From Bacteroides sp. (GTDB taxonomy: Bacteria > Bacteroidota > Bacteroidia > Bacteroidales > Bacteroidaceae), in the NCBI GenBank assembly GCA_021201335.1, contig JAJQFD010000004.1, positions 1 to 64,000 of the forward strand: DNA of 64,000 bases, in the 5' to 3' direction. The position numbers and the translations under genes were made by a program. This document shows, piece by piece, positions 1-8,175 of the stretch. A model generated the notes under the pieces. The model saw only the letters and a list, made by a program, of their open reading frames with translations, did not search any database and was not told the DNA's origin. The number at the start of each line of letters is the position of its first letter. Position 1 is the first letter of the stretch.

Positions 1-1
1 A

Positions 2-49
2 GCCGTACTGTTATTGTTAGGAATCAACAGACTCTTTTCTATGGAATAA
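2..49 (+). CDS. C-terminal fragment of an upstream gene (partial)
   Basis: The first bases are open in one forward frame and read AVLLLLGINRLFSME before a TAA at 47-49. The hydrophobic composition would suit the end of a membrane protein, and the next gene lies downstream on the same strand. Only 15 codons are visible, so neither the family nor even the reality of this gene can be shown from the window. Confidence 0.3.
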   Translation, partial: AVLLLLGINRLFSME

Positions 50-59
50 ATTTTAGCTT

Positions 60-220
60 TTGAGTTTGAAAGTTCTTAATTCTTGAGTTTCTGTGTACTT
101 GAATACTCTTGGGATCCTGTGATCTCAAGTTTTTCTTTTTATAGTATTCATCTAATAGCACCAACTTAAGAACTCAAAAAACTTAAGGACTCAAAAACTT
201 AAGAACTCAAAAACTAAAAC
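60..220. repeat. AT-rich inverted-repeat element, copy 1
   Basis: The right part (164-220) is a tandem 16-17 bp unit ACTTAAGAACTCAAAA repeated three times plus a partial unit. The left part (about 60-95) carries the reverse-complement words TTTTGAGTTT and AGTTCTTAA. Related elements lie at 33603-33743 and 43394-43514. All three end within about 10 bp of a start codon. Confidence 0.75.
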
Positions 221-224
221 CCCA

Positions 225-1442
225 ATGCGGCTAAACATTGTTATTTGTTTGCTCTTTCTGGTATCCATATGTAAAGGGCAACAGGCGGATTCACTTGTCA
301 TTGAATATTTAAAGGAACAACACGTTCCTATTACGGAAAACAATCAGGTGGTATTACTTCCAAGTGGAGAAGAAAAATTTATCGACCTCTTTGAGCATAT
401 CCGTCAGGCCCGCCACCATATTCACATGGAATACTTCAACTTCCGCAATGATTCTATCGGTAAGGAAATGTTTTCTTTACTGGCTGAGAAAGTAGCAGAA
501 GGGGTTATGGTTCGTTTATTGTACGATGATTTTGGCAATTCCTCCAACAATCAGCCTTTAAAAAAGAAACACCTGGAAGAAATACGAAGCAGAGGCATTG
601 AAATTGTTGCTTTCGATCCCATCAAATTCCCCTATTTGAATCATGTGTTCCATAGAGATCATCGTAAAATCGTAGTTCTGGACGGTACCATTGGGTATAC
701 CGGAGGAATGAACGTTGCCGACTACTATATTCATGGTTTACCGAAAATAGGTAAATGGAGAGATATGCACATTCGGCTGGAGGGTGAAGCCGTTCTTTGT
801 CTACAGGATATATTCCTGGATATATGGAACGAACAAACCAAACAAAATATTGATGATGATATATATTATCCAGAACCAGATTCCCTTGCCGGAAATAAAA
901 CGGTTGCTATTGTAGATCGTAAGCCCCGGGTAACTCCTAAAACGCTCCGTCGTACCCTTGTTGAATCGATCAACAGTGCTAAACGTAAAGTGCAAATTGT
1001 CAATCCTTATTTTGTTCCTACCTCTTCTATTAAAAAAGCTATCAGAAAGGCTCTGGAGCGTGGAGTGGAAGTGGAAATCATGATCTCTGCGAAGTCTGAT
1101 ATTCCCTTTACTCCAGATGCCAGTTTCTACACAAGTTATCGGTTGATGAAGAAAGGTGCAGAAGTATATATCTATAATGATGGCTTTCATCATACTAAGA
1201 TCATGATGGTAGATGATTCTTTCTGTACTGTCGGGTCAACCAACTTTAACAGCCGAAGCTTACGGTATGATTATGAAACCAATGCTTTTATTTTCAATAA
1301 AGAGACAACGCAGGAACTAATTGATATTTTTGAGAAAGATAAAATGCAGAGCGATACTTTGACCCGGGAACGCTGGAAATCCCGCTCTCGCTGGAAACGC
1401 TTTGTCGGATGGTTTGCGCATCTTTTCACACCTTTTCTTTAA
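225..1442 (+). CDS. Phospholipase D-family protein, cardiolipin synthase-like
   Basis: The 405-residue protein probably transfers or hydrolyses phosphatidyl groups, most likely as a cardiolipin synthase-type enzyme. Both catalytic HKD motifs are complete: H146-x-K148-x4-D153 (HRKIVVLD) and H323-x-K325-x4-D330 (HTKIMMVD), followed by [10 protein letters not shown]. Unlike classical cardiolipin synthases with two N-terminal membrane helices, it begins with a short hydrophobic segment (residues 1-18) ending at CKGQQ, which looks like a signal peptide, so it may be exported. The ATG at 225 directly follows an AT-rich repeat element. The thyA promoter lies inside its last codons. The family is certain; substrate and location are inferred. 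Confidence 0.85.
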   Translation: MRLNIVICLLFLVSICKGQQADSLVIEYLKEQHVPITENNQVVLLPSGEEKFIDLFEHIRQARHHIHMEYFNFRNDSIGKEMFSLLAEKVAEGVMVRLLYDDFGNSSNNQPLKKKHLEEIRSRGIEIVAFDPIKFPYLNHVFHRDHRKIVVLDGTIGYTGGMNVADYYIHGLPKIGKWRDMHIRLEGEAVLCLQDIFLDIWNEQTKQNIDDDIYYPEPDSLAGNKTVAIVDRKPRVTPKTLRRTLVESINSAKRKVQIVNPYFVPTSSIKKAIRKALERGVEVEIMISAKSDIPFTPDASFYTSYRLMKKGAEVYIYNDGFHHTKIMMVDDSFCTVGSTNFNSRSLRYDYETNAFIFNKETTQELIDIFEKDKMQSDTLTRERWKSRSRWKRFVGWFAHLFTPFL

Positions 1443-1453
1443 AGTATTTTTTC

Positions 1454-1461
1454 TACCTTTG
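1454..1461 (+). promoter_or_regulatory. -7 promoter box of thyA
   Basis: TACCTTTG matches the Bacteroidetes -7 consensus TAnnTTTG and lies 28 bp before the thyA ATG. No clear -33 TTTG is visible. The box supports the start at 1489 rather than the longer open frame that begins upstream of it. Confidence 0.65.
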
Positions 1462-1488
1462 CGGTTAACATACAGAAAACATCCTTAT

Positions 1489-2283
1489 ATGAAACAATAT
1501 CTCGACCTACTGAGCAGAGTGCTTCAGGAAGGTACCCACAAAGAAGATCGTACCGGTACAGGCACAATAAGTGTTTTCGGACATCAGATGCGCTTTAATC
1601 TGGCCGACGGATTTCCATGCATAACTACTAAGAAGCTACACTTAAAGTCAATAATTTATGAGTTGTTATGGTTCCTCCAAGGAGATACAAATGCGAAATA
1701 TCTACAGGATAACGGTGTTCGGATCTGGAACGAATGGGCAGACGCGAATGGAGATTTAGGCCATATCTACGGGTACCAATGGCGATCCTGGCCTGACTAT
1801 CAGGGGGGGCATATTGATCAGATTACTGAAGTAGTAAATACAATAAAAAGCAATCCGGATTCCCGCCGCATACTAGTTAGCGCCTGGAATGTGGCTGATC
1901 TAAAGAATATGAATTTGCCTCCCTGTCACCTTCTGTTTCAGTTTTATGTGGCCAATGGAAAACTGAGTTTACAACTCTACCAGCGGAGTGCTGATATATT
2001 CCTGGGCGTTCCTTTTAATATAGCTTCTTACGCTTTACTATTACAGATGATGGCACAGGTTACTGGACTTGAAGCTGGTGATTTCGTACATACGTTTGGT
2101 GATGCCCATATATACCTCAATCACTTGGAACAAGTTAAATTACAACTTAGTCGCGATCCACGTCCGTTGCCCCAATTGAAGATCAATCCGGATGTAAAGA
2201 GTATCTTTGATTTCAAGTTTGAGGATTTCGAACTGGTTAATTACGATCCACACCCTCATATAGCAGGAAAGGTTTCCGTATAA
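1489..2283 (+). CDS. thyA: Thymidylate synthase
   Basis: Converts dUMP and 5,10-methylenetetrahydrofolate to dTMP and dihydrofolate in the cytoplasm. With the ATG at 1489 the protein is 264 residues, the same length as E. coli ThyA. The catalytic cysteine falls at C146 in [12 protein letters not shown], and the nucleotide-binding [18 protein letters not shown] segment is intact. An in-frame start at 1402 would lie inside the previous gene and upstream of the promoter box, so it is rejected. The last codons (GKVSV) are encoded by the left arm of the terminator hairpin. No dihydrofolate reductase gene follows directly, although folR/dfrA often does in relatives. Confidence 0.97.
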   Translation: MKQYLDLLSRVLQEGTHKEDRTGTGTISVFGHQMRFNLADGFPCITTKKLHLKSIIYELLWFLQGDTNAKYLQDNGVRIWNEWADANGDLGHIYGYQWRSWPDYQGGHIDQITEVVNTIKSNPDSRRILVSAWNVADLKNMNLPPCHLLFQFYVANGKLSLQLYQRSADIFLGVPFNIASYALLLQMMAQVTGLEAGDFVHTFGDAHIYLNHLEQVKLQLSRDPRPLPQLKINPDVKSIFDFKFEDFELVNYDPHPHIAGKVSV

Positions 2284-2301
2284 CGGAAACCTTTCTTATT
2301 T
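2268..2301 (+). terminator. Terminator of thyA, overlapping its stop codon
   Basis: A 12-bp perfect stem (AAAGGTTTCCGT at 2268-2279, ACGGAAACCTTT at 2283-2294) with a 3-nt loop is followed by a T-rich run. The left arm is thyA coding sequence and the loop contains part of its stop codon. Confidence 0.85.
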
Positions 2302-2778
2302 TTTATTATTATCATCATCAATCAATATTGGGATCTGTCGCTTAATGGCCTCGTTGAAAGAGATCAATGTTTCTGTACGGGCTAAACCTAAAGGTTGCAA
2401 TTTATCATGAATGATACTTAGCAGATGATGATTATTCTTAGCATATAACTTAATAAACATATCGTATTTACCAGTGGTAAAGTGGCATTCCACAATCTCG
2501 GGGATCTTTTCTAAGGCTTTCATTACCTGGTCAAAGGATTCTGGATTCTTCAGATATATCCCAATATAAGCACAGGTTTCATAGCCTATTTTTTCTGGGT
2601 CAATAATATATTCAGATCCCTTCAGAATACCCAGGTTCGTTAGTTTCTGTATTCTTTGGTGGATCGCCGCTCCAGAAACGTTACACGCCCTTGCAACTTC
2701 CAGAAAAGGGATACGAGCATTATCCGCAATTAAGCGAAGGATTTGTTCATCCAAAGTATCCAATTGATGGTGTCCCAT
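2296..2778 (-). CDS. Lrp/AsnC-family transcriptional regulator
   Basis: A 160-residue DNA-binding regulator of the feast/famine type. The N-terminal part (about residues 8-60) contains the family's winged-helix pattern LDEQILRLIADNARIPF followed by VARACNVSGAAIHQRIQKL. The C-terminal part (about 70-150) is the RAM ligand-binding domain with ETCAYIGIYL and HFTTGKYDMFIKLYAK. Such proteins usually sense an amino acid and form octamers. It is divergent from an M64 peptidase gene, with only about 115 bp between the start codons and both promoter boxes in that gap, so it may control itself and that neighbour. The ligand cannot be predicted. Confidence 0.93.
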   Translation of the reverse strand: MGHHQLDTLDEQILRLIADNARIPFLEVARACNVSGAAIHQRIQKLTNLGILKGSEYIIDPEKIGYETCAYIGIYLKNPESFDQVMKALEKIPEIVECHFTTGKYDMFIKLYAKNNHHLLSIIHDKLQPLGLARTETLISFNEAIKRQIPILIDDDNNKK

Positions 2779-2820
2779 ATTTATTATTTAGTATTATATA
2801 CATAGTTTATTTCACTCATA

Positions 2821-2851
2821 CAAATGTAGCCATTTTTTTTAGAATATTCAA
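2821..2851 (-). promoter_or_regulatory. Promoter of the Lrp-type regulator
   Basis: On the minus strand TACATTTG (2821-2828) matches the -7 box, and TTG at 2849-2851 lies 20 bp upstream as a -33 element, which is the usual Bacteroidetes spacing. Confidence 0.6.
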
Positions 2852-2861
2852 TATTACTCCC

Positions 2862-2869
2862 TACCTTTG
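2862..2869 (+). promoter_or_regulatory. -7 promoter box of the M64 peptidase gene
   Basis: TACCTTTG lies 25 bp before the ATG at 2895. It is within 40 bp of the divergent regulator promoter, so the two promoters share upstream DNA. Confidence 0.6.
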
Positions 2870-2894
2870 TATAAACCCCAAAAACTATATTTAT

Positions 2895-4145
2895 ATGAAA
2901 TTTGCACATATTTATAGCATCATCTGCCTGCTTTTTACTTCCCTCGGCCTATATGCACAAAACTTTGATGATTACTTTGCCAATAAATCTTTGAGGGTTG
3001 ATTATATCTTCAGTGGAAACGCAACTTCCCAGGAAATTTATCTCGATGAATTATCTCAATTACCCACCTGGGCCGGACGAAAACATAATCTGTCACAACT
3101 TCCGTTACAAGGGAATGGTCAGATTACTATGAGGGATATTGCTAGCCAGCAGGTGATTTACCGAACTTCTTTCTCCTCCTTATTTCAGGAATGGTTGTCG
3201 ATTGATGAAGCCAAGCACTTCTCAAAAGCTTTCGAGAATACGTTTCTCCTTCCTTTTCCTCTCCAACCGATTGAGGTTGAGATAACACTTTCCAATATGC
3301 GGCATGAAGTAATCGCCAGCATGAGACACATTGTCAATCCCGATGATATTCTCATACATAAAAGGGGTGAATCCCATATCACTCCCCACCAATACTTATT
3401 AAAAAATGGCAATGAAGAAGAATGCATCGACATTGTTATTCTTGCAGAAGGATATACGAAAGAAGAAATGAGTATTTTCAAGCAAGACGCTCAAATTGCG
3501 TGTGAGGCATTATTTAATCATGAGCCTTTTAAATCTATGAAAAAACGCTTCAATATTATAGCCGTTGAAAGTCCATCAATAGATAGTGGAGTGAGTATTC
3601 CGGGAAAGGGATTATGGAAAAATACAGCTTTCGGTTCCCATTTTGATACATTCTATTCAGCCAGGTACCTGACAACCAGCCGCGTAAAATCAATACATAA
3701 CGCGCTTGCCGGAATACCTTATGAACATATTATTATTTTGGCTAATACAGAGCATTACGGTGGTGGCGGGATCTATAATTCTTATACATTGACGACCGCT
3801 CATCATCCCATGTTTCGCCCGGTCGTTGTCCATGAATTCGGTCATAGTTTCGGTGGATTGGGTGACGAGTATTTCTACGAAGAAGATACAATGACAGGTA
3901 TGTATCCCTTGGATATTGAACCGTGGGAACAAAACATCACCACCCTTGTTAACTTTAAAAGTAAATGGGAAGATATGATGGGTAAAGACTCCGTCGGATT
4001 ATTTGAAGGAGGCGGCTACTCATTGAAAGGAATCTACCGACCGGTAGATTATTGCCGGATGAGAACGAATGACTACCCGGAATTCTGTCCCGTATGTCAA
4101 CGAGCATTGAAAAGGATAATTCAATTTTACACAGATAAAGAATAA
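2895..4145 (+). CDS. M64-family metallopeptidase (IgA peptidase-type), exported
   Basis: A 416-residue secreted zinc peptidase of MEROPS family M64. The start at 2895 gives a clean signal peptide (residues 1-21, hydrophobic core IICLLFTSLGL, ending YAQ). The N-terminal half (about 30-160) is the beta-sandwich domain that precedes the peptidase in this family. The catalytic motif is H313-E-F-G-H317 followed by DEYFYEE, in the order HExxH...D expected for the metal ligands. Conserved ILAEGYT and Gly-rich ANTEHYGGGG segments precede it. Family founders cleave IgA, but the substrate here is unknown. The next gene starts 4 bp after its stop. Confidence 0.9.
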   Translation: MKFAHIYSIICLLFTSLGLYAQNFDDYFANKSLRVDYIFSGNATSQEIYLDELSQLPTWAGRKHNLSQLPLQGNGQITMRDIASQQVIYRTSFSSLFQEWLSIDEAKHFSKAFENTFLLPFPLQPIEVEITLSNMRHEVIASMRHIVNPDDILIHKRGESHITPHQYLLKNGNEEECIDIVILAEGYTKEEMSIFKQDAQIACEALFNHEPFKSMKKRFNIIAVESPSIDSGVSIPGKGLWKNTAFGSHFDTFYSARYLTTSRVKSIHNALAGIPYEHIIILANTEHYGGGGIYNSYTLTTAHHPMFRPVVVHEFGHSFGGLGDEYFYEEDTMTGMYPLDIEPWEQNITTLVNFKSKWEDMMGKDSVGLFEGGGYSLKGIYRPVDYCRMRTNDYPEFCPVCQRALKRIIQFYTDKE

Positions 4146-4149
4146 GAAA

Positions 4150-4680
4150 ATGATCAGATTTCAAATTATAAAAACGTCAGATGCAGATCTCTACCAATTT
4201 ATGGAACAGCTGCTTACCGCATCATTTCCGGAAGATGAATACAGAGATTTAGAGGAACTTCGGAAATACACTGATACTCTACCTCACTTCTATAATAATA
4301 TCGTTTTTGAAGATGAAAAACCAATCGGTATTCTTACATACTGGGACTTTGATAACTTCTCGTATGTTGAACATTTCGCAATCGATCCCAACCAACGCAA
4401 TGGTGGATACGGCCAAAAAGTGCTTGAACATTTAAAAGGGCTTATAAATCAACCCATCGTATTAGAAGTGGAATTACCGGAAGAAGAAATGGCAAAACGC
4501 CGTGTTAACTTCTATAAAAGGCATGGATATAACCTTTGGGAAAAAGAATATTTTCAGCCTTCTTATAAAACTGGATATAATCCTTTACCGATGTATTTAA
4601 TGGTAAATGGAGAATTAAATATAGATTCTGATTTTGAAGAAGTAAAAAAGAAAATACACACACATGTGTATGGAATATAA
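4150..4680 (+). CDS. GNAT-family N-acetyltransferase
   Basis: A 176-residue cytoplasmic acetyltransferase of the GNAT fold, transferring acetyl from acetyl-CoA to an unknown amine. The acetyl-CoA-binding motif A appears as VEHFAIDPNQRNGGYGQKVLEHL, matching the Q/RxxGxG/A pattern, and the fold continues through LEVELP and a RRVNFYKRHGY motif near the C terminus. It lies 4 bp after the M64 gene, so the two are probably co-transcribed and end together at the palindromic terminator at 4701. The substrate cannot be inferred. Confidence 0.85.
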   Translation: MIRFQIIKTSDADLYQFMEQLLTASFPEDEYRDLEELRKYTDTLPHFYNNIVFEDEKPIGILTYWDFDNFSYVEHFAIDPNQRNGGYGQKVLEHLKGLINQPIVLEVELPEEEMAKRRVNFYKRHGYNLWEKEYFQPSYKTGYNPLPMYLMVNGELNIDSDFEEVKKKIHTHVYGI

Positions 4681-4700
4681 CATACGGAAACAATATTATA

Positions 4701-4736
4701 AAAAGAGAGGGGATTCGATCGAATCCCCTCTCTTTT
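4701..4736. terminator. Bidirectional terminator between convergent genes
   Basis: A perfect 18-bp palindrome: left arm 4701-4718, right arm 4719-4736, with A-rich and T-rich ends so that both strands give a hairpin followed by a short T run. It sits between the acetyltransferase gene and the minus-strand exbB/exbD operon. Confidence 0.9.
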
Positions 4737-4755
4737 ATAATATATCTAAACTACA

Positions 4756-5220
4756 TTAATCGCGCGGTTGCGCAGAATAGTTTATTTTCAAAGCGTATGC
4801 ATTACGAAGTGCCTGTTTGATATCTGACACAATACCCATTTTAGTATCTTTATCAATCTTCAAAGAAACAGTCATAAATGCCTGTTCATCTTCTCTCATA
4901 CTCGTACGTTCCTGCATAATGAAGTCTTGAATTTCAGCCGTTTCAGCAAAAGCATCATTTAACTGTATACGACTCTCAGAACCCATTTTACCACGAAACT
5001 CCTGGGTAGGTTGACCAACATAAATGAATGTTACTAAAGATTTCTTTTCCAATTTTTCCAACTCTGTTGCAGCAGGAACCTGGAATTGTACTTTCAATGT
5101 TACTTCACGCATAGTTGTTACAATCATAAAGAAGAACAACATTGTAAAGATAAGATCAGGAAGAGAAGAAGTATTCAATGCAGGCATTCCTCGCTTACCT
5201 GTTTTATTAAATTTTCCCAT
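4756..5220 (-). CDS. ExbD/TolR-family biopolymer transport protein (second copy)
   Basis: A 154-residue ExbD/TolR protein with one N-terminal membrane helix (about residues 21-40, LPDLIFTMLFFFMIVTTMR) carrying the conserved proton-path Asp in LPDLIF, and a periplasmic domain. With ExbB it would form the motor that feeds proton-motive force to TonB. Its start overlaps the stop of the preceding exbD by one base (TAATG), indicating translational coupling. Two ExbD paralogues after one ExbB is common in Bacteroidales. Confidence 0.93.
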   Translation of the reverse strand: MGKFNKTGKRGMPALNTSSLPDLIFTMLFFFMIVTTMREVTLKVQFQVPAATELEKLEKKSLVTFIYVGQPTQEFRGKMGSESRIQLNDAFAETAEIQDFIMQERTSMREDEQAFMTVSLKIDKDTKMGIVSDIKQALRNAYALKINYSAQPRD

Positions 5221-5807
5221 TATTTTCCTCCGTAATTTTTAGGTTCTGCTTCGGATATCTTCTGAGGGTAAATATCACGCACAGCCTTTTGTTGATCTTC
5301 ATCCAATTCAAGATAATCTTTCTGAAACTTTTGCTGAGCAATTTCATTTCTCAGTTCATTGTATGCAGCAACCAGTTCATTCTGGACTGCCATATATGCT
5401 TGATAAGAAGTCATACGGTCATTCTGCAAAGAAATGACATGGCCCTCCGTTACCATAGTATTACCAAAAAAACGAACATCTTTAGGTTTCTTCTCTGGTA
5501 ATTTCTCATCATTATATGGATTCGCAATGAATTCTTTAGCTTTTTTTCTGAGTTCCTTTACATCCATAATCTCATTTCCAACCATTAATTGATCGAAAGA
5601 GTTTAAGTAAACCCGAAGTAAATTACGATCTCGTATTATATTTTCTTGTTCTGGTGCATTTGGATCTGGTGGTTCAGGAAGACGTCTAGCCAAACCACGG
5701 TCAGTATCCATAGATGTCGTAATCAAGAAGAAGATAAGGATAATGAAAGCAATATCCGCCGTAGAACTTGAGTTTATTTCAGGAACTTTTCTATTTCCTT
5801 TTGCCAT
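5220..5807 (-). CDS. ExbD/TolR-family biopolymer transport protein (first copy)
   Basis: A 195-residue ExbD/TolR protein with an N-terminal cytoplasmic tail, one helix (about residues 18-34, ADIAFIILIFFLITTSM) with the conserved Asp in TADIAF, and a longer periplasmic part than its neighbour (residues about 60-195, rich in charged residues). It is the third gene of the exbB operon, 36 bp after the four-helix protein. The pair of differing ExbD proteins suggests a heteromeric motor, which is an inference. Confidence 0.93.
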   Translation of the reverse strand: MAKGNRKVPEINSSSTADIAFIILIFFLITTSMDTDRGLARRLPEPPDPNAPEQENIIRDRNLLRVYLNSFDQLMVGNEIMDVKELRKKAKEFIANPYNDEKLPEKKPKDVRFFGNTMVTEGHVISLQNDRMTSYQAYMAVQNELVAAYNELRNEIAQQKFQKDYLELDEDQQKAVRDIYPQKISEAEPKNYGGK

Positions 5808-5843
5808 TACAATTTTCTTTATTAAATTGTGAAAATCAATTCC

Positions 5844-6317
5844 TTAGGATAATCTCCTTTTTATACCACTGAAGAGCATTGCAACAATGTTGGCTCCAAT
5901 CAAGAAGTATAAAGTATAGATAAACATATCTGTTATCTTTAACCAAAATGGATCTCTATTCTCTGTACCGTCAAAACCTTGGATTTCCATAGGTTCTGCG
6001 CTACCCATACTCCATGCAACTATTAATACAATAGCCAGCAAAATAACACCAATTAAGGATTTTAAAGCAGCTACCGGATTATCTTTCAGGGCAGTTCCAA
6101 ACTGTATAATGAAAGCAATAAGGGTAACAACAATAGCAAATCCCAATAATCCGTACATCAGATAAAGCAGTGCATCTGTATATGCCGGATTAGACATTTC
6201 TGATACAACTGGTGTAGCTGCTTCGCCGCCAAGATAGAATAAAGCTAAAACTACCAGAATGACAGCAAATATAGCATACAGTACGTAATACGATACTCTA
6301 TATGTTAACTTACTCAT
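5844..6317 (-). CDS. Four-helix membrane protein of the ExbB/ExbD operon, function unknown
   Basis: A 157-residue protein with four hydrophobic segments at roughly residues 9-28, 47-70, 84-104 and 128-150 and a short RRLS cytoplasmic tail. I do not recognise a named family. It lies between exbB (5 bp upstream) and the first exbD, so it is very likely translated with them and may be an accessory part of the TonB-type motor complex. That role rests only on position. Confidence 0.8.
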   Translation of the reverse strand: MSKLTYRVSYYVLYAIFAVILVVLALFYLGGEAATPVVSEMSNPAYTDALLYLMYGLLGFAIVVTLIAFIIQFGTALKDNPVAALKSLIGVILLAIVLIVAWSMGSAEPMEIQGFDGTENRDPFWLKITDMFIYTLYFLIGANIVAMLFSGIKRRLS

Positions 6318-6322
6318 CTTTA

Positions 6323-7075
6323 TTATTTTTTGTATTTAAGATCATATTTAATTATCATGTCAAGCAATGTAACAGAAGAATCTTCCATTTCACTTGTCAA
6401 AGCTTCGATCTTAGAAAGTACAAAGTTATAGAATAACTGAAGAATAAGAGCAGCAACCAAACCGAAGATTGTTGTGATCAAAGCCACTTTCATACCACCA
6501 GCCACAACTGTTGGAGAAATATCACCTACTGCCTGGATTTTATCGAAGGCCATAACCATACCGATTACAGTACCCAAGAACCCTAAAGAAGGAGCCATTG
6601 CAATGAACAGGGTGATCCAAGAACATCCTTTTTCAAGATAACCTGCCTGTACACCACCATAAGATACTACTGATTTTTCAACTACATCAATACCTTGGTC
6701 AATTCTCATTAAACCCTGGTAATAAATAGAAGCAACCGGACCTCTGGTATTCCTAGCAAGATCTTTCGCAGCTTCAACATCTCCTTTGTCTAAAGCAGCT
6801 TCAATGTTAGCTACAAATTTCTTCGTGTTGATTTCAGCTAAACTAAGATAGATAATTCTTTCAATACAAAATGCAAGACCAATCACTAAAGCGATAGCTA
6901 CTAAACTCATGAATGAAGCCGTACCTTCAATAAATTTCACTTTAATTTCTTTGTGAATACCTCCGCTTTCAGTAGTTTGTTCTGTTTGTGTAGCAGCATC
7001 TTGAGCCATAGCTAATTGAGTTGAGCCAAAAATAAGGACTCCCATCACAGCAACAATTGCAATAAACTTTTTCAT
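6323..7075 (-). CDS. exbB: MotA/TolQ/ExbB proton channel family protein
   Basis: A 250-residue proton-channel subunit. After an N-terminal signal-like segment (residues 1-24, ending AMAQDA) come a first helix (about 55-75, SLVAIALVIGLAFCIERII), a cytoplasmic loop, and two helices of the MotA_ExbB domain (about 150-175 and 195-220) containing the signature APSLGFLGTVIGMVMAF and GGMKVALITTIFGLVAAL. It leads the operon exbB / four-helix protein / exbD / exbD. A tRNA-Ser gene lies 64 bp upstream in the same direction and no good -7 box is visible between them, so read-through from the tRNA promoter is possible. Confidence 0.95.
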   Translation of the reverse strand: MKKFIAIVAVMGVLIFGSTQLAMAQDAATQTEQTTESGGIHKEIKVKFIEGTASFMSLVAIALVIGLAFCIERIIYLSLAEINTKKFVANIEAALDKGDVEAAKDLARNTRGPVASIYYQGLMRIDQGIDVVEKSVVSYGGVQAGYLEKGCSWITLFIAMAPSLGFLGTVIGMVMAFDKIQAVGDISPTVVAGGMKVALITTIFGLVAALILQLFYNFVLSKIEALTSEMEDSSVTLLDMIIKYDLKYKK

Positions 7076-7139
7076 TGTGTGTCTAATTTTTAAGATTAAT
7101 TAATTTAATTATTATACTTGTATATGTTCACTTTTCATG

Positions 7140-7227
7140 CGGAGAAAGCGGGATTCGAACCCGCGATACGCTTTTGACGTATACACGCTTTCCAGGCGTG
7201 CCTCTTCAACCACTCGAGCATCTCTCC
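7140..7227 (-). tRNA. tRNA-Ser (anticodon GGA)
   Basis: The 88-nt minus-strand sequence folds as a class II tRNA. The acceptor stem is GGAGAGA with TTTCTCC (one G-T pair), discriminator G, D arm GCTCGAGTGG, anticodon stem-loop ACGC-CTGGAAA-GCGT giving anticodon GGA, a long variable arm (TATACG...CGTAT) and T arm CGGG-TTCGAAT-CCCG. The long variable arm and anticodon identify serine. CCA is not encoded. Confidence 0.97.
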
Positions 7228-7392
7228 AATCAGCCGCTTACTTTAAAAACGGACGCAAATTACAAAAAAATTGCGAACCGCAAGCGTTTTCAACCACAAA
7301 TGTATCCTTTTTTTTGTTCTGTTATCATATTATATAGACTTTAAAGCTAAATATAATAGCAAAATTAATAAACTTTAAAGACTATCTAATTG

Positions 7393-8175
7393 TTATATTA
7401 GGTTCGAAAAGACTTTTAACGTGTTGGCAATGGTAACTTCAGCTATTTTATCAGGATTTGTTTGATAAATCTCTGCTAGTTTTTGCAAGGTAAATTGCAA
7501 GTATCCGCTTTCATTTCTTTTTCCCCGGTAAGGTACTGGAGTCAGATAAGGAGAATCGGTTTCAATCAATAAACGGGTTAATGGAACGCTTACTAGAATT
7601 TGCGATAAAGTGGAATTTTTAAATGTAACAACACCATTAATACCTAACATAAAGTTCTCAAATTGCAATAACTTTAGAGCTTCTTGCTCCGTTCCGGTAA
7701 AGCTATGAAAAACACCTTGTAAGGCAGATTTTTTATAAGGTTCCATCACCTCACAAATTTCGTTAAATGCATCACGTGAATGAATTACCAATGGTATTTT
7801 GTACTTTAATGCAAGCTGAATTTGTCGTTCGAAAACTTCCATCTGCTCCAGTTTATACGTTTTATCCCAGTATAAATCCATACCAACTTCTCCGACAGCA
7901 ATATAATCAGAGGATCGAGATAACTGCTCTTCAACTCTATGCAATTCTTCCTGATAGGTGTTTTTATGAACAGACGTCGGATGCAATCCCATCATAGGAA
8001 AACAATACCCTGGATAACATTTACAGACCTCGAGCATAGGGTTGACTGTCGAACTATCAATATTTGGAAGCAAGATATGAGAAACTCCAACCGAACGGGC
8101 ACGTTCAATTACTTCCGGTAAATCTTCCGAGAATTCCTCCAGATATAAATGAGAATGTGAATCTATAAATTTCAT
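7393..8175 (-). CDS. tatD: TatD-family metal-dependent hydrolase (deoxyribonuclease)
   Basis: A 260-residue TIM-barrel metal hydrolase of the amidohydrolase superfamily; members act as 3'-5' exonucleases in DNA repair and turnover. The metal ligands are present in order: DSHSHL at the N terminus, the Glu of VGEVGMDLYW near residue 98, His of VIHSRDAF, His of VFHSFTG, and Asp of IETDSPYLTP. Its ATG overlaps the stop of the upstream gene by 4 bp (8172-8175), and it ends a three-gene minus-strand unit with an unknown protein and a polyprenyl diphosphate synthase. Confidence 0.93.
   Translation of the reverse strand: MKFIDSHSHLYLEEFSEDLPEVIERARSVGVSHILLPNIDSSTVNPMLEVCKCYPGYCFPMMGLHPTSVHKNTYQEELHRVEEQLSRSSDYIAVGEVGMDLYWDKTYKLEQMEVFERQIQLALKYKIPLVIHSRDAFNEICEVMEPYKKSALQGVFHSFTGTEQEALKLLQFENFMLGINGVVTFKNSTLSQILVSVPLTRLLIETDSPYLTPVPYRGKRNESGYLQFTLQKLAEIYQTNPDKIAEVTIANTLKVFSNLI

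Noticed and set aside
1402-1488. Longer thyA start at 1402
   Set aside because: It lies inside the previous gene and upstream of the thyA promoter box; the 264-residue form has the standard length.
7137-7337. A 66-codon forward frame beginning MRRKRDSNPRYAF
   Set aside because: It is the antisense translation of the tRNA-Ser gene, a common artefact.
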